From Corallochytrium limacisporum (lineage: Eukaryota > Opisthokonta): a DNA stretch of 64,000 bases. The stretch covers positions 263,177 to 327,176 of the forward strand of contig PDIP01000030.1 in NCBI GenBank assembly GCA_002811645.1. Direction: 5' to 3'. Every line of letters starts with the position of its first letter. Position 1 is the first letter of the stretch. A model generated the notes under the pieces. The model was not told the origin of the DNA. It saw only the letters and a program-made list of their open reading frames with translations, and made no database searches. Positions 1 through 10,256 of this stretch are shown in pieces. Position numbers and translations under genes: made by a program.

Positions 1-622
1 CTACACAGTTCTGGAACCAGCCAGCGCCGCCACCCGCGCAGGACGGAGTTAAAATTTATGGTGTGTAGATCGATGGAGAACAAACAAGCGGCCAGCGAAT
101 ATTTTCTTCCGGGTATTCTCTCAAATCTTCCCGATTCGCATTTTTCTTGGGCGGGCAGCAGTGAGAGTGTTTGCGGTTTGATCCGGTGGATTCTGTTCGC
201 TGTTGACAAGGGATACTAGGAGTGTCAAGATTCTCTTTGTTGTGTGTGTGTGTACTAGGCCGTGTTGCGAACCCGTGGAGCAGAAATCTTTGGCCTCCAC
301 AGCCCCGCTGATTTCATACACCAACGGGGGATAAAAAAAGCCGGTGGTCCCTAGGAAATCGTGGTGGGTTTTGGAAAGTCAGTGTGTCGGCACTTTGCAA
401 AAGAGGAAGGACATGGCGTTTGGCGCGGCGGTCAAAACCAGTGGGAAATGAAGACAAGGTAGATCAGAAAAAGTAGCGGAAATACTCACTGATTTCACTG
501 GCCCTGCATACTGGTAAATAGCGGTCTACTGTGTTCGTAAACGTATTGCACAACGACCTTGGGCCCTTTGTCGATATCGAGGTTCAGACAGGGATATGTT
601 ATAGGCTGGAACGCCAATAATC
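1..622. other. Left-edge intergenic sequence and presumed promoter of the otubain-like gene
   Basis: No recognisable coding sequence was found here. A short GT run lies near 240-252 and an A-rich stretch near 332-340. The 67-codon minus-strand frame at 121-324 has no recognisable motif and is treated as chance. The stretch presumably holds the promoter and 5' UTR of the gene starting at 623. Confidence 0.4.
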
Positions 623-2611
623 ATGGACCTTACATTTTATTACAACGATCGGGACTGTGTAATTCAATTGCCCGAGGATGGCAGTGGTGACGATCTTCTT
701 GAAATCCACAAGGTACTGAAGGAGGCCTTCGGTATCGAGGAAGACGCCATGCTAATGCTCTTTTCGAAGGACAGTCAGCTTGAAATGCTCCAGGAATACA
801 CAGACTTCAAGCGGTGGAATGAGAACGGTGTTAGCAACATTACTGTCAAGCTCAAGGAACCAGACGTGGATTCACAGGAAGGTGTCGCACAAGACGACGT
901 CCTGGCGCAAATGCAGCACCAGCGCATGCAGCAGCAATTGCACCAAAAGGCACCGCCCAGACCTCCGAAGCAAGACTCTGTCACATCCATAGAAGTTCCT
1001 AGCGAACCCACACATATACCATACCTCAAAAAGCGTACAGACAGTCTAGAATTCCTTGCACAGGGTAAGGGAGAGGCACCAAATGAAAGCATTCTCAACG
1101 CAGTGCGTACTCTGGCGGTGAAGGTCAACACCGTCGCTGGCAAGGTCGCATACCAGCCCTTCCTGATTGATTCCAACTGTTTCTACCGGGCAACAACCTA
1201 TGTTTTTATGGAGCGTGCAATCCTAACCGGAGCAGGTAGTCAGCTAGCTAACCTTTTGAACAAAGTTAAATGGATGAAGGAAAAGGGAACGCCAAAGATT
1301 CAGCAGGACACCTTTGAACAGACTAGCTTCATCTTGAATACCACGTTGAAACAGATGGCTGAAGCTAGCAAGCAATCTGATAAGGAACGGGACAACGCTC
1401 TCATGAAATTGGCGAGGAACCTAGCTGAGGTATGGAACTATGAGAATGCCACACCGCAGCTCCACCACCTCGACCGGGCGCTTATGCTTATGAGCAGGGG
1501 CCTCACTGTCAATACGATTGCTGCCAATTTAGCTAGTCGCTACGGGTTCTACCTTAACGAATTGGAGAATATGCAGCAGGTTATGGGATGGTGTCTGGAT
1601 AACATTCTGCGCTGGGACCACCGAGTACCTCAACCGTTGGCTGTGGACGCGTTTGCGCGCGCCCTTGACATGCACATCTTGCTTCTACAGCCCCAGGGCG
1701 CAGACGACAGTGGTGTTGTACTGGACGTGTCTTTATTTGGATACCAAGGGGATACAAAGCCGCAGCGGTCGAATACTTGTTGTCTCCTGTTAGTATTCCA
1801 CTCGTTTGTGCGCATTAGTGTGAGCAGTGACGGTTTCGACCGCCTGTTGGGACAGGCGCGTCCCAAGTTCTTGACTCCCCAGGAGCAACAGGGTCTCTTT
1901 GGCAGCGTCAATGGCCAGGAAGCTGCCGATGATGGTGAGGCACAACAGGCTGACGAAATATCATCTCTGCATCCCGAAGACAAATCTAATCCGATGCGGA
2001 AATCCGGCACTAGCGTAGAAAACATTCAGACCTCATTGAATTCGGTGGATAAGTCAACATTGAATCTGCGGGATCAGAATACGTGGAAGCCATATGATAA
2101 AGTAGGACCGGCAACTTCTGAACCCGGTGAAGCAGCCGACCAGGAAACCGCTGCCGCAACGCCACCGCCGTTGTTGCGCAGCGCTACGGACAACATGAAC
2201 GACTGGGTAACGCAGACTGGCAACATTGACGTCTCGCCAGAATCGGAGGACGACGCCAAAGCGGAGGCCGCCCCGGCTCGGCCACCACGCCGCAAAGGTC
2301 ACGGTAACAGCGAGAATGCGCCTAAGGAAGTCCAGAGCTCGGTGTCCGGGGACGAGAAGGCGCGTCTGAGGAAGTCACATCCCCTTGGTCTCAGTAGTGA
2401 TCATATTCTCATCGACGATCCCAGCAATGCTCTCGGTGAGGCAGTACACGATGACGCCCCCTTGGTCTCAGTTAAGGAAAATACCAATTCGAATTCAGAC
2501 ACTGTGACCATAAGCAAGAAGGAGTACGAGGAGCTATTGGAGAAGGTAGAGCGCCTGAAGATAATTGAAGACCAACTGAACGCTTTGAAGGCCCTGACAG
2601 GCGGCAAGTAA
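623..2611 (+). CDS. Otubain-like (OTU, peptidase C65) protein with ubiquitin-like/PB1-like N-terminus and C-terminal coiled coil
   Basis: A 662-residue protein. Residues about 1-78 look like a small ubiquitin-fold or PB1-like domain, with a basic helix around HKVLKEAFG and an acidic stretch ending in ITVKL. The middle, about 175-405, resembles otubain. It has the Asp-x-Asn-Cys nucleophile motif (D183, C186, DSNCFYRA) followed by helical segments typical of OTUB1, and a candidate catalytic histidine H393 in a hydrophobic strand. Residues 410-630 are low-complexity and probably disordered. The last 35 residues form a short charged coiled coil (EYEELLEKVERLKIIEDQL). Family knowledge: otubains cleave or bind ubiquitin chains, preferring Lys48 linkages. 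The gene converges on the phospholipase D gene with about 140 bp between stop codons. The exact histidine and the N-terminal fold are inference. At 662 residues it is far longer than OTUB1 (about 270). Confidence 0.6.
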   Translation: MDLTFYYNDRDCVIQLPEDGSGDDLLEIHKVLKEAFGIEEDAMLMLFSKDSQLEMLQEYTDFKRWNENGVSNITVKLKEPDVDSQEGVAQDDVLAQMQHQRMQQQLHQKAPPRPPKQDSVTSIEVPSEPTHIPYLKKRTDSLEFLAQGKGEAPNESILNAVRTLAVKVNTVAGKVAYQPFLIDSNCFYRATTYVFMERAILTGAGSQLANLLNKVKWMKEKGTPKIQQDTFEQTSFILNTTLKQMAEASKQSDKERDNALMKLARNLAEVWNYENATPQLHHLDRALMLMSRGLTVNTIAANLASRYGFYLNELENMQQVMGWCLDNILRWDHRVPQPLAVDAFARALDMHILLLQPQGADDSGVVLDVSLFGYQGDTKPQRSNTCCLLLVFHSFVRISVSSDGFDRLLGQARPKFLTPQEQQGLFGSVNGQEAADDGEAQQADEISSLHPEDKSNPMRKSGTSVENIQTSLNSVDKSTLNLRDQNTWKPYDKVGPATSEPGEAADQETAAATPPPLLRSATDNMNDWVTQTGNIDVSPESEDDAKAEAAPARPPRRKGHGNSENAPKEVQSSVSGDEKARLRKSHPLGLSSDHILIDDPSNALGEAVHDDAPLVSVKENTNSNSDTVTISKKEYEELLEKVERLKIIEDQLNALKALTGGK

Positions 2612-2751
2612 GGATGGGCAGTTGCGGAGTCCCAGTACGATTAAATGTGTAACTTTCATATTGTTGGCGTATCTTATATTGTAAATGATTGGGGTTATAT
2701 ACAAGGGACACGTGCGTGCCGGTGATTGCCCGAGTCATGCACAATCCACAA

Positions 2752-5136
2752 TTAGGTGGTGAGAATATTGGGCAGGGCGGCGGCATCGCTGCCAAAGAAT
2801 GAAGCCTTGCAGTCCGGCACGGTCTCAAAGCCAGGAAGGCACTTGAGGATGCCCTCGTCATCTGGCTGGTAGGGGTACAGAATGAGATGACCCTTCATAT
2901 CAACGGGCTTCTCCTGTAGGAAGAGCTTGGCGTTCTCCTCGCACACCTCACGTACAGCAGCCACGCATTCCGGCTTGGCCGGGTCACGATACTCCTCTTT
3001 CAGACCGTTGAGGTGCTCATTAAATAGAGCCATGCGGAAGCCGTACACCTGTCCGCGAGGGGTGGCACCATGCTTGACATGGTGGTGCATCTGGTAGCCC
3101 CCCATGCAGATCTCTGTGTCACGATTGGCACCCATGGAGCGCTGGTTGATGTTGGCAGAGCCAATGATGACGTACTCGTCATCGACAATCATCAGCTTGG
3201 AGTGCACGTAGATCATGAAGCGACGGGTTTTGGCGAGCGTTTGGCCCATGCCCTTCTTGGCCACTCCACTTGCTTGGGATCCCTCCTCCGTTTCGCGGTT
3301 CACGGGACAGTAGAAAGTCAAATAGTCAGTGGCCTTCTTGTCACTGCCAACTTCCTTGAGGCAGGCGTGGATCATCTTGTACATGAACTGAATGGTGTTG
3401 TACTGCCAGTGCAGAATCTCTTGGATGGTCGCACTCTCTGGGTCTCCCTCCGGATAAATCGGAATCACAATGTAGGCGCAGAAGTCCTCACCGGCGCGGA
3501 TCTTCTCGCAACACTTGAGGGAAATCTCAAGGGGCACAAGCTGGCACGCCTCCATATCTTGGTGGCTGTCCCAGGCATGGCAAGAACCCAGGAAGTACTG
3601 GTTCTCGATGTAGATGTGCTTCTTGGCTCGGCGAATCTGGTGCACATAGGCCCGATGAATACTATCGTCGACGTGACGACCCTTTTTCAGGTTCAGATAC
3701 TCTTCCTTTAGGCCCTCATCAGCGTGCTTACCCATCTGGGCACTGCGACCGTCGATACTGCGCAAAATCTGCACAGCCCATTCCTCCTGGTTGTGGTGTA
3801 TATCCTTCGCAGGCTGGATGAGGTTCTTGACGTGCGTGAGATGGACCAGATCGCGGTGGTGGAGAAGTTTTACCTGCTTGTGCCAACGTTCCTCAAAATT
3901 GATCATGATATCACGCGCAGCCTGGCCCTCCACGCGGGAGTGAATGTCGTGCCAGGGCTGGCGTGGGCCGACGGTAGGGTCCAATTCGTAGCAATGATTG
4001 GCACTGTCGCCTTTGTGCACACCGGTCAGAGTGCGCCACAAGGGATGGGAACCATCATCGTAGCGACCGTCAGTGAGGTCGATACCGCCGCAGTAGGCAA
4101 TGATGTGGCGCACATTGCATGCCTCGACACTCTTGGGAGCGTCACATACCACGAGCTTCTGGTGATGGGTGAAGAGACCGCCGACACTCTTCGATTCTAG
4201 CATGCTGTTGCTCTCACCGCCAGCACGTTCAACATGGAACATTTTGACTTTTGTCTTCTTGAAGTAGGCGAAGGTCTCCTCATCATGGGTGCCCATGACG
4301 CCACCTGTGCTGATGATGCCCTTGTTGCTGCTCAGATCATTCCAGACCAGAATGCAGATCCTCAGACCATCCTCAGCCCTCTGCTTAAGCACCTCCCCCA
4401 GGGTCTCTCCTTTACCCTCAGCGTCACGATTCATAATCAGATCGGCCCAAACTGCCCAGCCGGCGATATAGATGAACTCTTTGGCCTCCTTGATGCTATC
4501 CCACATATCATCCCAGCAGCTGCGATCGTCGTACACGGCATTGCCGTCCAAGTTCAGGGGGAACTGCTTCAAACGTTCTGCCTGCTCAGGATTCACACGA
4601 GCATCATGGTACAGGCGAACCGAGCAGCCAGTGCGAATGGGGTAGTAAACGTGGGGCACTTCAGGAGTCATTTTGGTCTTCTCAACGGTCACAAACTCGA
4701 TCTCCAGGTGTAGCTCACCCTTCTCATTCTCGCCATTCTCCTTCTTCAGGGGGAACCAACCATCCTTTGGCTCGCCGGTGGCCAGTTCCTTCATGTCGAA
4801 CCACACAAAGCCCAGATGATCAACACCAGCAGCGTCATCATCCTTCACACTGATCTCCAGTTTGTCGCCGATGTCGGCAATGGGGATCTCATACTTTTCG
4901 TTGAAGTGGGGGTCAAGAGTGTTGTCGTGGCGCTTGGTCTTGATTAGACGGTTGTGTCCAATGCGTACAGTAACGTAAGGATCACTCAAGTCGCGGGTCA
5001 CCTTGGACAACATCCTGCCAAGTTTAGAGGGCAGGAGGGCGTCCGCATTGCGAAGGTGCCTGGCAGCAATGATGTTGATCTTGAGGGTGCCATGCCACAC
5101 ATCTTTGTCTCCGAGAGGCTTAGTAGAGGACGGCAT
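2752..5136 (-). CDS. PLD: Phospholipase D, plant-type C2-PLD (alpha-like)
   Basis: A 794-residue enzyme close to the plant PLD-alpha length (about 810). The start is taken at the ATG at 5136 (protein begins MPSSTKPLG); the frame runs six codons further upstream but only reaches a TTG. Residues about 15-160 are a C2 domain (GTLKINIIAARHL, then DPYVTVRIG with acidic loops) that should bind calcium and phospholipid. Two HKD catalytic motifs are intact: H325-x-K327-x4-D332 (THHQKLVVCD) and H645-x-K647-x4-D652 (VHSKLMIVDD), the second followed by the usual IIGSANINQRSM. It hydrolyses phosphatidylcholine and similar lipids to phosphatidic acid at membranes. Metazoan and fungal PLDs carry PX-PH domains instead of C2, so this architecture points to plant or algal affinity. 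The gene is divergent from the IRG-like GTPase across a 1.9 kb spacer. Confidence 0.95.
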   Translation of the reverse strand: MPSSTKPLGDKDVWHGTLKINIIAARHLRNADALLPSKLGRMLSKVTRDLSDPYVTVRIGHNRLIKTKRHDNTLDPHFNEKYEIPIADIGDKLEISVKDDDAAGVDHLGFVWFDMKELATGEPKDGWFPLKKENGENEKGELHLEIEFVTVEKTKMTPEVPHVYYPIRTGCSVRLYHDARVNPEQAERLKQFPLNLDGNAVYDDRSCWDDMWDSIKEAKEFIYIAGWAVWADLIMNRDAEGKGETLGEVLKQRAEDGLRICILVWNDLSSNKGIISTGGVMGTHDEETFAYFKKTKVKMFHVERAGGESNSMLESKSVGGLFTHHQKLVVCDAPKSVEACNVRHIIAYCGGIDLTDGRYDDGSHPLWRTLTGVHKGDSANHCYELDPTVGPRQPWHDIHSRVEGQAARDIMINFEERWHKQVKLLHHRDLVHLTHVKNLIQPAKDIHHNQEEWAVQILRSIDGRSAQMGKHADEGLKEEYLNLKKGRHVDDSIHRAYVHQIRRAKKHIYIENQYFLGSCHAWDSHQDMEACQLVPLEISLKCCEKIRAGEDFCAYIVIPIYPEGDPESATIQEILHWQYNTIQFMYKMIHACLKEVGSDKKATDYLTFYCPVNRETEEGSQASGVAKKGMGQTLAKTRRFMIYVHSKLMIVDDEYVIIGSANINQRSMGANRDTEICMGGYQMHHHVKHGATPRGQVYGFRMALFNEHLNGLKEEYRDPAKPECVAAVREVCEENAKLFLQEKPVDMKGHLILYPYQPDDEGILKCLPGFETVPDCKASFFGSDAAALPNILTT

Positions 5137-5866
5137 TTTCAAATGTTGTTTCAACCAGCCGATCTAGAGAACGTATCCAGAGGTCAGAATGGAAATGCGG
5201 CCTGCCACTGAAAGTCTTGCTCCTTCTTTTCTGAATTAGGTAGTCACGACCGAAGGCTGTCATCTCTACCGTGCAAGATGGTCGATATGCTGCAAGACTA
5301 TCGCAACGATGTCAAAGTTCCACTGCTGATATTTACTGAACGTGCGACAGCTTTGACAGCCAGCCTCGCGATTCAGGAACCAGGAATTTTCCGATGCCCT
5401 GTAGTGAACTCTAGTATGTTTTTGCTACACGTTCCAACGGGCCAAGAGCCTTGCATCTGCAAAGTAGAGTCGAGAGAACAACTCGCCGGTGTAGTATTGG
5501 TGTTCTGTGAGTTGATACTCATTTAGATCTGCGAATTATGCAATGTCCTCGCCATCGCCATAATTTCTTCCGTCCAGGATCCAAGCACTCGCCCTTCGTG
5601 CTCCACTGGGAATTTGTCAAGCTATTCAAGAACACTGCAATCATACCGGAATGGAAACAGTCCGCACAACCCAGCCGGTTCCGCAATACTTCTCGGCTGC
5701 TGTGCCATCGTACTTGCAGATCAATCCATCTGATACCGTCCACTGTTGTGTATTCCAATGCGGACTCGGGCGGGTTTCCTCTCCCATCAAATCTCAGATC
5801 CGAACAGCAGCACGGATTCTCTCCCGCTTGCCCATGTTCCGTAGATGCTGGGGTGGTACACAAAGG

Positions 5867-5920
5867 CCCCCCCCCTCCTCTCCCGTCCTATCGGGCACGA
5901 CAAGGGGGGGGGGAGGGGGG
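5867..5920. repeat. Poly(C)/poly(G) inverted repeat with 28-nt spacer
   Basis: Nine C (5867-5875) are followed by a pyrimidine-rich spacer and then ten G, A and six G (5904-5920). The arms can pair as a hairpin, and the G arm could form a G-quadruplex. It belongs to a recurring intergenic class in this window. Confidence 0.8.
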
Positions 5921-6041
5921 CAAGATCAGCCAGCCAGAGATTGCGGTGGTATCTTCGATAGCCCCGTAGGATTCCTGTGGAGAGAATTCGTTTCGGTTCC
6001 CCTGTGCACCCCTGCGCACCCGCGTTCTCGCCGGGTACCGG

Positions 6042-6072
6042 CCCCCCCCCCTCCCTTAGGGGGCGAGGGGGG
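6042..6072. repeat. Poly(C)/poly(G) inverted repeat
   Basis: Ten C (6042-6051), a short spacer, then G5 and G6 runs separated by CGA (ending 6072). Same class as the element about 170 bp upstream. Confidence 0.8.
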
Positions 6073-7058
6073 AAATGCAATAAAAAAGTACCGTTCTTTC
6101 TTGTCTGTTTGTTTGTTTTTATTGGGGGAACAAAACATTCTCCGGTAAACCGGCCAAAAGGAAAGAACTTCGAATAGTTCTTTCCTCAGGTTTCCTATCC
6201 CCGTTCCCTCAAAATCTCACCCACAAGGGAAACTTCATAAAAAAAGTTGCAGCGTAACCGTTATACGTCACATTTGCAAAGAGAGAGCAAGAGAGAGCGA
6301 GAGAGGCAGAGAGGCCGAGGTGGCGGCGAGATGGGGGTTTTTCTTTCACTTTGCGAACCCCGAGGTTGGTTCCCGCTTTTTAGCAGAGGGCGATTTAGTT
6401 GTAGCGACTGACTCAGTGGGGGGGGTTGCCTTGATCTTGGCAGCACGGACACAGTCGGATCGGGAGTCCATTTATTCTGCGCTCATCGTCTTTGATAATT
6501 CAATATACTTTGGTGGAGACTTTGAAACGAGATGAGAGAGACCCGCTTTTAATACTTTTTCTTGTCTTGGGGTTCCCCTCAGTATGCGCCCGTGTGTTTA
6601 GGACCCGAGGCCAAGGGCCCCTGTGCGTTACCATATTCAAAGTACGGAAAGTAGAGAAGATTTGCCGCCTTTCCCAAGTGATCGTCGCCACCGGCGAGAC
6701 AGACAGAGGAAGGGCCGACGGCTGGGGTACGTGGCAGGGAGCTGGTCACTGCTTGGAATGCACTGGGTTTTTGGGGTTGTTAGTCGTTGACTTCCTTGCG
6801 GACGTCCTTCCCGATTTCTCTTTTGATTTCTTAGAATCCCTTTTAGTTACCGACATTAGGTAACCAGTGTCTGTCGCGCTCCATCACCAAGGTTTGTTCT
6901 CGACAGAAAGAAGGTATACAATAGCAAACATCATTCACGTGATAGGCATCCCATTTGCTGGTACCACTGCGACTGCGAGCAAGGAATAGAGTCTTTGGTG
7001 ATGACGTGAAATTCTTGTTCACACCAACCAACAGCAAAGAGAATAGACGAAGGGAAAT

Positions 7059-8960
7059 ATGGATTTCCTCAGCGTCTTGGTCGGGGGTGCCCCCAATCAG
7101 GAAGGCCTGACCAGCGATATGAGAGTGACCTTCCGAAGTGTCAACTTCTTCATTTATGTTGCTGGTATTATTTTGTTGATTTTGACTATCAATTCGGTAC
7201 TTATGGATTGGTATATGCTTTCGCATAATCTGAGCAGAGAAGGCACGGTACCGAACATGGACGATGCATCAGACTCAGCAAAGGTTGTGTACGCCGCACC
7301 ACAGTCCACCTCATTTCAGATAGCACATGCTGGCACCTCATTCAGTAGTCAAATTGTCAAGTCTATTCTTGCATCGGTGATTGGCTTGATTGTGACACGT
7401 TTCCTCCAGCTGAATGTGGCTATTGATGATATATTGTATCTGGGAAGACACGGTGACAGTGCAGGCACCGTCCTGAAAAGGAACTGGGGTCGCTTGCAGG
7501 AAAACATCAAAAGCATTCCGAGATACGCAATGGAGCACAAGGCACAGACCTTCCTCATCACGGGATCCATCCTAGCCGTGCCGATTACGTTGTATTTGTG
7601 GTCTTCGGACTATGGTCCGATACCGTTTGTTCTGCTCCTACTTGCAGTTGTTGTGTTCATGGTGTACGGACGCGCGTACCGCATGAAGGAGGAGGCTCGG
7701 GCTGCTATTGAATTGAGCATGCAAGCTCGGGGAAACAAAGATATTGTGGAGGCAGTACGCGACCTACAGTCTGTGGAGGATAGTAAGAAGGATGAAGATG
7801 TTTCCGTGATCGTGGCCGGTATGGTTGGAGCTGGCAAGACAAGCCTCGTAAAGGCATTGCTGGGCTCACAGAAGGGTGATGACATTGACAAGGCCCTGTA
7901 TGTGGGTATGATGGACGACGATGATACAGATGATGAGGATGTAGATCGGCAGGCGCCCCCGCGCAAGAAGGAACCTACTCGATTCCAAAGAGGACGGCTC
8001 ATCTTCTACGATCTTCCTGGACAAATGCGCGTCGACGGTCCTTCACGAGAGAAGATACCTCGGGCTGATGTGGGTATCATGGTTGTTGCTGGTTCTGCAG
8101 ACGCCAACCAGCGAGAGGCCTTCAGGGCTCTTCGGGCTGCCGTGGGTAAGGCGTACGTTGTCCGCAGCAAGTGTGACCGTGACCTTTTCCGAATGAAGCC
8201 CGACGCTCAGGAAAAATACCTCGAACAGTGGCAGACTACCTTGGACGTGAGCAAGGTACACATGGTTTGTGCCAACGGTTATGACGTGGATACCCGCGAT
8301 GATGTAGTGCTGGATATTCGAGGTGTGGACCAGCTGCGCTCTGAGATAGAGGCACATTTGAAGAAGAACCATAAGAGTATCGTCATGGCCCGCAAGGCTT
8401 ACGATAAGGATCGTCAGGCGCACGATGTGATTGTTAAAGCATGCAGTACAGCCTTCTCTCTTGCGATCGTGGATGGACATCCAGCTCACCTGGAGAAGGT
8501 ACTTGCTGACAATGCATCCAAACTTATGGAGATCTATACGGGTCAGCGGGACACAAAGGGTTTGGAACACAGGCTAGAAGTTGGACCCATTCCGTTCGCT
8601 TCATATATTCCAGGAGGTACAGCTATCATGCAGACCCTGATCTGTGCAGTACGTCTGCTTGCCATGCAAAAGGCTTTGAGTGCGCAAGCACGTACGGGAC
8701 TCGACCGGAACGCGCTAGAGAGCAATGCACAAAAGTACACAGAGGAGATGAGCGCCAGTGACATCCTGAACTGGGAATTCATAAGCACACTTGCGGAGAC
8801 CGCCACCTACCAGAGCGGAAATGTTATGGGAGGCATCTCTGCTGCTGTGGACCGAGTCATCGAAGCCAATCTGGGTCGTCAGATGTCCAAGATGGGCGTT
8901 GCCAACAGTATGAATGTGGGTGCCTCAACCAGCAGTGGGCGTATAACCGAGCTCAACTAG
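7059..8960 (+). CDS. Membrane-anchored IRG-like (immunity-related GTPase-type) GTPase
   Basis: A 633-residue protein. Four hydrophobic segments are visible: about 28-50, 105-125, 163-182 and 187-207, so the N-terminal third is probably a multi-pass membrane anchor. The GTPase domain follows. Its P-loop is G254-M-V-G-A-G-K260-T, G3 is D318-L-P-G, and the G4-like motif is S370-K-C-D373 in the context VVRSKCDRDL. The DLPG and (R)(T/S)KxDxDL combination is characteristic of the IRG family. The C-terminal part is helical and includes SYIPGGTAIMQT and GLDRNALES, which resemble the IRG C-terminal helical domain. An acidic insertion (DDDDTDDEDVD, about 286-296) sits between G1 and G3. Vertebrate IRGs act on vacuole membranes, often through lipid anchors; a polytopic anchor is unusual. 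The role here is unknown and may be organelle or endomembrane remodelling. ATG at 7059, stop TAG. Confidence 0.65.
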   Translation: MDFLSVLVGGAPNQEGLTSDMRVTFRSVNFFIYVAGIILLILTINSVLMDWYMLSHNLSREGTVPNMDDASDSAKVVYAAPQSTSFQIAHAGTSFSSQIVKSILASVIGLIVTRFLQLNVAIDDILYLGRHGDSAGTVLKRNWGRLQENIKSIPRYAMEHKAQTFLITGSILAVPITLYLWSSDYGPIPFVLLLLAVVVFMVYGRAYRMKEEARAAIELSMQARGNKDIVEAVRDLQSVEDSKKDEDVSVIVAGMVGAGKTSLVKALLGSQKGDDIDKALYVGMMDDDDTDDEDVDRQAPPRKKEPTRFQRGRLIFYDLPGQMRVDGPSREKIPRADVGIMVVAGSADANQREAFRALRAAVGKAYVVRSKCDRDLFRMKPDAQEKYLEQWQTTLDVSKVHMVCANGYDVDTRDDVVLDIRGVDQLRSEIEAHLKKNHKSIVMARKAYDKDRQAHDVIVKACSTAFSLAIVDGHPAHLEKVLADNASKLMEIYTGQRDTKGLEHRLEVGPIPFASYIPGGTAIMQTLICAVRLLAMQKALSAQARTGLDRNALESNAQKYTEEMSASDILNWEFISTLAETATYQSGNVMGGISAAVDRVIEANLGRQMSKMGVANSMNVGASTSSGRITELN

Positions 8961-9170
8961 GCAGACAAGCCCGGAAAACCACAATTTTAGATTTGTACAT
9001 AAGAATATACACTCTTACATCATAGTGAAATGTCATATACTGTAGTTCATGAATTGACCTGACGTGCCGGGCGGTAAAGGACATCCAGTGCTTTGGAATA
9101 CGCCACGTTTGCCGTTGGCGGCCTGACCAGCTTGAACTGCTGCTGCAATGTCTCCTGCCCCCATTCCATA

Positions 9171-9509
9171 CTAGCGCATTTCGTTTGCTGCTGACTCCAC
9201 GACCGGCTGTGTGCTCTTGAACGCTGCTCGTGCTCCCTGGATGTCAGACAATGGATTAGTACGTTTGGAATTGCCGAGATCTGCGCTTGTGCTGGTTTCC
9301 AGCTGGTCTCGCTCCTGGGTCATGGTAGGGTCCTCGTTTGGGGAGATGTGGTCTTGAGGCGACAGCTGTGATGCCGACACCAGTGCGGAAACCTATGCTT
9401 GGTCATTGTGTCTTGCCTGATCCGCCAAAACCTGAACTTCTCGTCCACAAATGATTTTCGTTTCCAGCGGAGGTTGGTCGTCCGTTCCGAATGGAGCGCT
9501 GAACGACAT
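9171..9509 (-). pseudogene. Small reading frame of 112 codons with one in-frame TAG
   Basis: From an ATG at 9509 the frame stays open for 38 codons (MSFSAPFGTDDQPPLETK...), meets a TAG at 9393-9395, then continues in the same frame for 73 more codons to a TAG at 9171. Both halves have a hydrophilic, protein-like composition rich in D, E, Q, S and T, which is why the pair is listed. Explanations: a decayed gene, stop readthrough, a very short intron ending at the TAG (a GT lies 39 nt upstream, in phase), a sequencing error, or chance. TAG terminates other genes here, so it is not a reassigned codon. No family recognised. It lies tail-to-tail with the IRG-like gene, 210 bp away. Confidence 0.3.
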
Positions 9510-10256
9510 CTTGTGCCACTATCATTTCTGCGTATCTCCGACATGCTCCGACATGTCATGGCTTCAACGTTCGTTATGTCCCTCTTCTTATAGCAGTCGT
9601 GAATGTCAGCATACCGTGACTGTGAGATATCAAAAGTCTATGGATGCGATGGCTCAGGTGTCCAAAACACCCGCTATCAGGTGTGCGCAGGCAACCCACC
9701 CTCCCGGACAAACTGCGCTAGGTGGCTGGCCGGCGTTGGCAACAGCGAAACTGAACACCCAATACATAAATTCAAAATGATGATCTTGACCCGAGACTAG
9801 CTCTTGAACACGGCTGGAATGGGTGCGTGGCATCCACCGGCATGTAAGCGCTCCATTAACCAAGGCGGTAAAAATAGAAAACATGTACTGCACGTATGTA
9901 AAAATCATATGAAAATTAAAAGGTTTATGATTCAACACATTGACTGGGCATATGGTCTGCTTCAAGGCCAAAGCCCGAGGAAGCAAGATATCCCGCCATG
10001 ATGATTGATTTTGATATTATAACTGCTATGCCATTTTGTAAAATGATGTGATGTTATGAACCCCAGACAAAAAAGCTGTGATCCCAATCGAGTCGCAAAA
10101 ACTCCTTGTTGCCTGCTCCAGGAATGTATCCAGAGGTTATGCCTAAATGATTATGCGCTAATTCTGCTTTGAAAACACAGTGAACACCCGAAGCTCGTAT
10201 ATCCCATATTGGATACCTTCAATTACTCCGCACTGCCTTGCTACAATGTAATCAAT
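9510..10256. other. Intergenic sequence downstream of eL39
   Basis: About 750 bp with no supported gene. It would contain the 3' UTR of eL39 (minus strand) and any promoter of the small minus-strand frame at 9171-9509. Open frames up to 110 codons show no recognisable motifs. Confidence 0.35.

Larger units (their letters stand above)
5137..7058. other. Divergent intergenic/promoter region between PLD and the IRG-like GTPase
   Basis: No convincing gene in 1.9 kb. It contains two poly(C)/poly(G) inverted repeats (listed separately), a purine run (about 6278-6316, GAGAGAGC-type), and scattered short open frames, the longest being 82 codons at 5278-5526 without recognisable motifs. It must carry the promoters of both flanking divergent genes. 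No clear TATA box was identified. Confidence 0.4.

Noticed and set aside
3070-4713. Long plus-strand frames (158-213 codons) opposite the phospholipase D gene
   Set aside because: They are antisense to a clearly conserved enzyme with intact catalytic motifs.
5278-5526. 82-codon plus-strand frame in the PLD/IRG-like spacer
   Set aside because: No motif, weak composition, and located where divergent promoters are expected. Length is compatible with chance.
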